This document shows, in pieces, positions 42,598 through 46,212 of a stretch of DNA of 46,212 nt. The position numbers and the translations under genes were made by a program. Position 1 is the first letter of the stretch, and the number at the start of each line of letters is the position of its first letter. The stretch comes from Nostoc sp. NMS4 (GTDB lineage: Bacteria; Cyanobacteriota; Cyanobacteriia; Cyanobacteriales; Nostocaceae). The stretch lies in the NCBI RefSeq assembly GCF_017115095.1, contig NZ_JABXKI010000073.1:1-46212 (forward strand), in the 5' to 3' direction. The notes beneath the pieces are model-generated. The model was given only the letters and a program-made list of their open reading frames with translations, did not search any database and was not told the DNA's origin.

Positions 42598-43911
42598 ATG
42601 CCAGAAAATCCCAATCAACCAAGAGAATATGATGCTGTACTTGGCGGAAAAAATCCTCCGCCAGTCGATGGTGTAGTTTTAGGCGGATTGGAAGGCGCAA
42701 AACGAAGTTTCGCTAACAGTGATGAAAATTACCGCCTTTTAGCGCTTTCGCAACTCATTAACTATAGACAGGAAGGCTGGGATTTAGTAATTCAGGCTTT
42801 AAAAGACCCATCACAACGGCTACAGCTAGCAGCATATAAACTATTGCGGGATATCTCAGAATTAAAAGTAAAACAGGCAATTTTAGAATTTAATCCCTAT
42901 CGGTTTTTTGAGTGTGTTTATACAATTGAGCTTAATCAGTATTATGATGCAGCGATCGCCATTCATCCCGATGGCAAAACCCTAGTCTGTTGCGATGCTA
43001 GCGACACTTCTGATGAAGAATCTCAAAGAAATAGCAGTATTATTGGTGGGACTTCTCTAGATTTTAAAAAGTGGGATTTGAAGACAGGAAAAAGTCTTCG
43101 CACCATCAATAAAACCTTTGCTACGAGAATAAAGGAATACCCAGAACATTTAACTTTTAGTTCTGATGCTCAAACGTTGGCGATAGTTGGTTTTCAGCAT
43201 GACAAGACCATTATAACTGAAATTTGGAATCTCAATACTGAGCAATTAAGTCATCTTATTAGCGGACAACCGTTGGGGGACTCTAGAATTAGAAGGCGTA
43301 ATACTATTACCGCTACTACTCTTAGTTCTGATGGCAAAATATTAGCTAGCGGTAATGAAGCTGGTCATATTATCGTCTGGGATTTAGAAAATAAACAAAA
43401 TATTGACATTACCAAAGGACATTTACAACGTATAACTTCTGTCGCTATTAATGCAGATACAAACATCCTCGCAAGCGCTAGTTATGATAAACCTATAAAA
43501 ATCTGGGATTTTAGAACTGGAAGTGAAATTTACACATTGGTAGGAGAGGATACTTTTGACTATAATTCTAATGGTGCATTGCTGGCAATTAGTCCCAATG
43601 GAAAGACTTTAATAACTAGCGACCATCATATGCCAGAACTCATCAGAATATGGGACTTGAGAACTGGTAAAGAAATTCATAAATTATTTAGTAATACCGG
43701 TCCATTGAGATGTTTTACTTTGAGTGCAGATGGAAAAATCTTTGTTAGCGTTAGTTGTGGCGGTTATGTTAATATCTGGAATTTGCAAACACAAGAATTA
43801 CTTGCTAAACTTCCTCATGATGCAACAAGAACAAGTGTTGCTATTAGCCCAGATGGACAAACTATTGTCAGTTACATTGGGAAATTCATTCAAGTATGGC
43901 GAGTTCCATAG
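42598..43911 (+). CDS. WD40 repeat protein with DAVLGG N-terminal module, copy 2
   Basis: 437 residues from ATG 42598, preferred over TTG 42562 because the family N-terminus MxENPNQP begins there. The module is NQPREYDAVLGGKNPPPVDG, VVLGGLEGAKRSF. The HEAT-like part is LINYRQEGWDLVIQALKDPS. About seven WD40 repeats follow from residue 105, with typical strands IIVWDLEN, IKIWDFRTG, IRIWDLRTG, VNIWNLQT and IQVWRVP at the end. It is the last intact family member in the window. The last 75 codons overlap a shadow frame that is not coding. Confidence 0.87.
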   Translation: MPENPNQPREYDAVLGGKNPPPVDGVVLGGLEGAKRSFANSDENYRLLALSQLINYRQEGWDLVIQALKDPSQRLQLAAYKLLRDISELKVKQAILEFNPYRFFECVYTIELNQYYDAAIAIHPDGKTLVCCDASDTSDEESQRNSSIIGGTSLDFKKWDLKTGKSLRTINKTFATRIKEYPEHLTFSSDAQTLAIVGFQHDKTIITEIWNLNTEQLSHLISGQPLGDSRIRRRNTITATTLSSDGKILASGNEAGHIIVWDLENKQNIDITKGHLQRITSVAINADTNILASASYDKPIKIWDFRTGSEIYTLVGEDTFDYNSNGALLAISPNGKTLITSDHHMPELIRIWDLRTGKEIHKLFSNTGPLRCFTLSADGKIFVSVSCGGYVNIWNLQTQELLAKLPHDATRTSVAISPDGQTIVSYIGKFIQVWRVP

Positions 43912-43975
43912 AATCAAGGATAGATGCGATTCCAAATAACTTACTTTTAATACAGCACCTATAGATTCTCTACCC

Positions 43976-44047
43976 ATGATTACTCACGAAGAAATAAGAG
44001 GTGGACACTACTATCAAATTCCGCTAATTTATCGTTCAGATTTGTAA
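43976..44047 (+). other. Possible 23-codon gene remnant
   Basis: ATG 43976 to TAA 44045-44047 reads MITHEEIRGGHYYQIPLIYR and SDL. It could be a truncated end or start of an unrecognised protein. There is no supporting homology and it may be chance. Confidence 0.25.
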
Positions 44048-44064
44048 TAACTACAAATAGGTTC

Positions 44065-44097
44065 AGATCCCCGACTTCTTGAAGAAGTCGGGGATCT
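44065..44097. terminator. Long perfect inverted repeat, bidirectional terminator or palindromic repeat
   Basis: AGATCCCCGACTTCTT (44065-44080) is the exact complement of AAGAAGTCGGGGATCT (44082-44097). It lies between the convergent WD40 and DUF1257 genes, so it could stop both. The sequence looks like one of the abundant palindromes of Nostoc genomes. Confidence 0.7.
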
Positions 44098-44114
44098 TGA
44101 TTCTCACGATATAA

Positions 44115-44489
44115 TTACACCCAACGTCCTACAACTACTCGCACAGTTCCATCTTCTAACACTTCTTCGTCCTCCACATTAAAGCCTTGTTCTTGCACTG
44201 TTGCCATCAAGGTTTTATGAGCATATTTTTGGCTGATGGAGTTAACAAACTGCTGTTGATTAATTTTTGCTCCCCAAAAGTCGGCAACTATTTCGTAATT
44301 TTCACCACTGCGGCGAAAACCTAAATCATAACCATTCTTCTGGCGAATCACATACTCGGCTTGAGTCGTATCGCCTTGATATCCGCGTACATTTGTGTTG
44401 CATTCAACTTGATAGTTTAATTCTTGCAAAACTTCATGCAGAATTTCACCGCGTTTGATTTGGACTTTTATAGTTGTGAAATGAGACAT
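44115..44489 (-). CDS. ycf35: DUF1257 protein (Ycf35-like)
   Basis: 124 residues from ATG 44489 (MSHFTTIKVQIK), the conserved start of the family. An upstream ATG at 44543 only adds repeat-derived LIQNLKSKIG and is rejected. The body has NYQVECNTNVRGYQGDTTQA, YDLGFRRSGENYEIVADFWG and a C-terminal VRVVVGRW. Ycf35 is found in cyanobacteria and red-algal plastids next to Ycf46; its role is unknown. It lies 68 bp downstream of the AAA gene on the same strand. Its usual small partner DUF2997 is at 36807, on the opposite strand. Confidence 0.85.
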   Translation of the reverse strand: MSHFTTIKVQIKRGEILHEVLQELNYQVECNTNVRGYQGDTTQAEYVIRQKNGYDLGFRRSGENYEIVADFWGAKINQQQFVNSISQKYAHKTLMATVQEQGFNVEDEEVLEDGTVRVVVGRWV

Positions 44490-44557
44490 AATACCAATTT
44501 TGGATTTTAGATTTTGGATTAAAAAACGAGGCGCAGGAAACACGTATTTTTTCTATT

Positions 44558-46195
44558 TTAATCGACTTCTAAAGGGCCTATTCCTTGTTCAGTTGAGTAT
44601 TGTTTTAATTCTTCTACCAACAGCACATCGTTGGAGGCGGTTCTAGCACCGGCTTGTGCTGCCCATTGCTTTAATGCTTCAATTTGCTCATGTGCGATCG
44701 CAGCTAATGGCACTGTCTGCGCTACAGCCTGTAAAATATCCTCTGTATTAAAGTCTCGGCGCTGTCCCTCAACTCTTGTGGAAAATGCTTGGTGCATGGC
44801 ATCAACAATTACCTGCTCAATTTCCGCACCGCTAAAGTTGAGACTTTGTTTAGCTAACAAAGCTAAGTTAAATTCTCGCAGCCGATTCGGGCGTAACCGT
44901 TGCAAATGCACCTTAAAAATCTCTTGGCGTTCGGCTTCTGTAGGTAAATTCAAAAAGAAAATTTCATCAAATCTTCCTTTTCGCAACAATTCGGCTGGTA
45001 ATATTTTGACATTATTTGCCGTGGCGACAATAAACACACTCGCGGTTTTCTCCTGCATCCAGGTAATCAAACTGCCAAACACGCGGCGCGATGTCCCCGA
45101 ATCCCCATCAATGCTACTGGTAATATTGCCAAAGGCTTTATCGATTTCATCAATCCACAAAACGCACGGTGCCATTGCTTCAGTTAACTGAATCATTTGG
45201 CGCACCCGGCTTTCACTTTCGCCGACAATCCCACCAAATAAACGCCCAGAATCTAATCTTAATAACGGTAAGCGCCATTCATGGGCAATTGTCTTCGCTG
45301 AAAGAGATTTACCTGTTCCCTGAATGCCCACAAGTAACATCCCTTTGGGGTTAGGAATACCGTAGCGTCTGGCTTCTTCGGTAAAAGCATCTTGGCGCAT
45401 TAGTACCCACTGTTTGAGTTGATCTAATCCACCAACTCGTTTGAGTGATTCTTGGGGTGTGAAAAATTCTAAAATCCCAGTTTGGCGGATTGCTTGCTTT
45501 TTCTCTTCTAACACGCCGTCAATGTCAGACTCATTTACCTGCTGTTTAGCAGCTAAAGCTTTTGCCAAAACTCTCGAAATCCGGGTGCGACTTAAACCTT
45601 GACAGGCTTTAACTAACTGTTCCCGCGCTAAACCGGAAACATTTAATTTATCTGGTACTACTAACTGTTGAATTAAATTATCTATTTCGCCAACGCTAGG
45701 TAAGGGAAAATCCACTACTGTCACTTCTTGGAGTAACTCGTCGGGAAGTTCTAAAGTATGGCTAGTGGTGATGATAATTTTACGCGATCGCTTTAACTCC
45801 CGTGTCAAGTTTCGCAACTCCCGCACAATTGGGGCATTCTTCTCAGTAGTCGGATTTTTTACAAATGGATGCAAATCCCGCAGTACAAACATTGCAGGTA
45901 TTTGGGCATCAGCTTTGCCAATTCGCCCTAACGCCGCCATCACCGAACCTTTATCTGCACCATTGTCACTCCAACCCCGGACAATATCCCAAAATAAAAG
46001 CTGTCGTTTGGGCACAGAACGCAATGCAACTTGCTGCAACACTTCTTCCACAGGTTCTTCTTCAACGGAAATCACATACAGTAAGGGATACCTTGCCCGA
46101 ATCATCAAATCAAGTTGCTCTACTAAGGAGGCGTATTGCTGATTCTCGCTGTTATGAGTTGCATCTCCTTTTCCATATTGATGAAAATTGCTCAT
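44558..46195 (-). CDS. ycf46: AAA+ ATPase, Ycf46-like
   Basis: A 545-residue cytoplasmic ATPase. The C-terminal half has a complete AAA module: Walker A GIQGTGKS (residues 290-297), Walker B CVLWIDEIDKAF, the sensor ATANN, and the arginine-finger region RKGRFDEIFF. The N-terminal half (residues 20-200) is a degenerate ATPase-like domain (YPLLYVISVEEEP, ITTSHTLELPDELL). This two-part layout and size match Ycf46. It is the upstream partner of DUF1257. The start ATG at 46195 is inside the window, so the gene appears complete. Confidence 0.87.
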   Translation of the reverse strand: MSNFHQYGKGDATHNSENQQYASLVEQLDLMIRARYPLLYVISVEEEPVEEVLQQVALRSVPKRQLLFWDIVRGWSDNGADKGSVMAALGRIGKADAQIPAMFVLRDLHPFVKNPTTEKNAPIVRELRNLTRELKRSRKIIITTSHTLELPDELLQEVTVVDFPLPSVGEIDNLIQQLVVPDKLNVSGLAREQLVKACQGLSRTRISRVLAKALAAKQQVNESDIDGVLEEKKQAIRQTGILEFFTPQESLKRVGGLDQLKQWVLMRQDAFTEEARRYGIPNPKGMLLVGIQGTGKSLSAKTIAHEWRLPLLRLDSGRLFGGIVGESESRVRQMIQLTEAMAPCVLWIDEIDKAFGNITSSIDGDSGTSRRVFGSLITWMQEKTASVFIVATANNVKILPAELLRKGRFDEIFFLNLPTEAERQEIFKVHLQRLRPNRLREFNLALLAKQSLNFSGAEIEQVIVDAMHQAFSTRVEGQRRDFNTEDILQAVAQTVPLAAIAHEQIEALKQWAAQAGARTASNDVLLVEELKQYSTEQGIGPLEVD

Positions 46196-46212
46196 TTCTC
46201 TTGAAAATGGGT

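Noticed and set aside
43724-43939. 71-codon frame at the end of WD40 copy 2
   Set aside because: Shadow frame inside clearly coding WD40 repeats.
1-46212. tRNA or rRNA genes
   Set aside because: No convincing cloverleaf or conserved GTTCRA loop in a tRNA context and no rRNA-like sequence were noticed; a covariance-model search would settle this.

Overview
The window comes from a filamentous, Nostoc-like (Nostocales) cyanobacterium. The evidence is the very frequent HIP1 octamer GCGATCGC, A+T-rich spacers full of 7-bp tandem repeats (TGACAAA, ATTCAAA) and other dispersed repeats, the fused panC/cmk gene, a CruF/CruG myxoxanthophyll gene pair and a Ycf46/Ycf35 pair. No rRNA, tRNA or CRISPR array was recognised.

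Layout. (1) 0-5 kb: pstC-pstA-pstB1, a TnpB relic, then a second, divergent pstB. (2) 5-9.3 kb: a protein joining a transposase-type zinc ribbon to an NYN/PIN-like nuclease domain and a LOTUS-like domain; an SDR; 4-hydroxyphenylpyruvate dioxygenase; a HAD hydrolase; another TnpB relic. (3) 9.4-16 kb: RNase HI with an extra C-terminal domain, cruG and cruF (minus strand), an MlaE-type permease, small membrane or secreted proteins, and a TnpB gene with one nonsense codon. (4) 16-27 kb: housekeeping and orphan genes (AbrB-type membrane protein, glutaminase, RlpA, PanC/Cmk, Fe-SOD, a divergent PurM-like protein), separated by repeats and two MITE-like elements. (5) 27-44 kb: the remarkable part. 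A minus-strand cassette encodes two radical SAM proteins, an alkaline-phosphatase/sulfatase-fold hydrolase and an ATP-grasp protein, resembling the Salmonella STM4011-STM4014 set. It is accompanied by four leucine-rich-repeat proteins (STM4015-like), one of them frameshifted. A divergent plus-strand arm encodes DUF2997, a membrane-anchored GrpE-like protein, an Hsp70, two WD40 proteins, an Rpn/DUF4351 nuclease-like protein and gene fragments. (6) 44-46 kb: DUF1257 (Ycf35) and a Ycf46-type AAA ATPase on the minus strand.

The unifying observation is that all four LRR proteins and both WD40 proteins begin with the same roughly 40-residue module (NQP-x-[ED]-[YF]-DAVLGG, usually PPP, then VLGG-[IL]-EG-x-K). 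A helical HEAT-like segment follows, and then either LRRs or WD40 repeats. The LRR members also share a C-terminal tail close to RYYSVxE. A 27-codon relic of the N-terminal module lies just upstream of the second WD40 gene. This suggests an expanding, modular family served by the radical SAM/ATP-grasp enzymes and possibly by the dedicated Hsp70/GrpE pair. That functional link is inference; the shared modules and the gene order are visible in the sequence.
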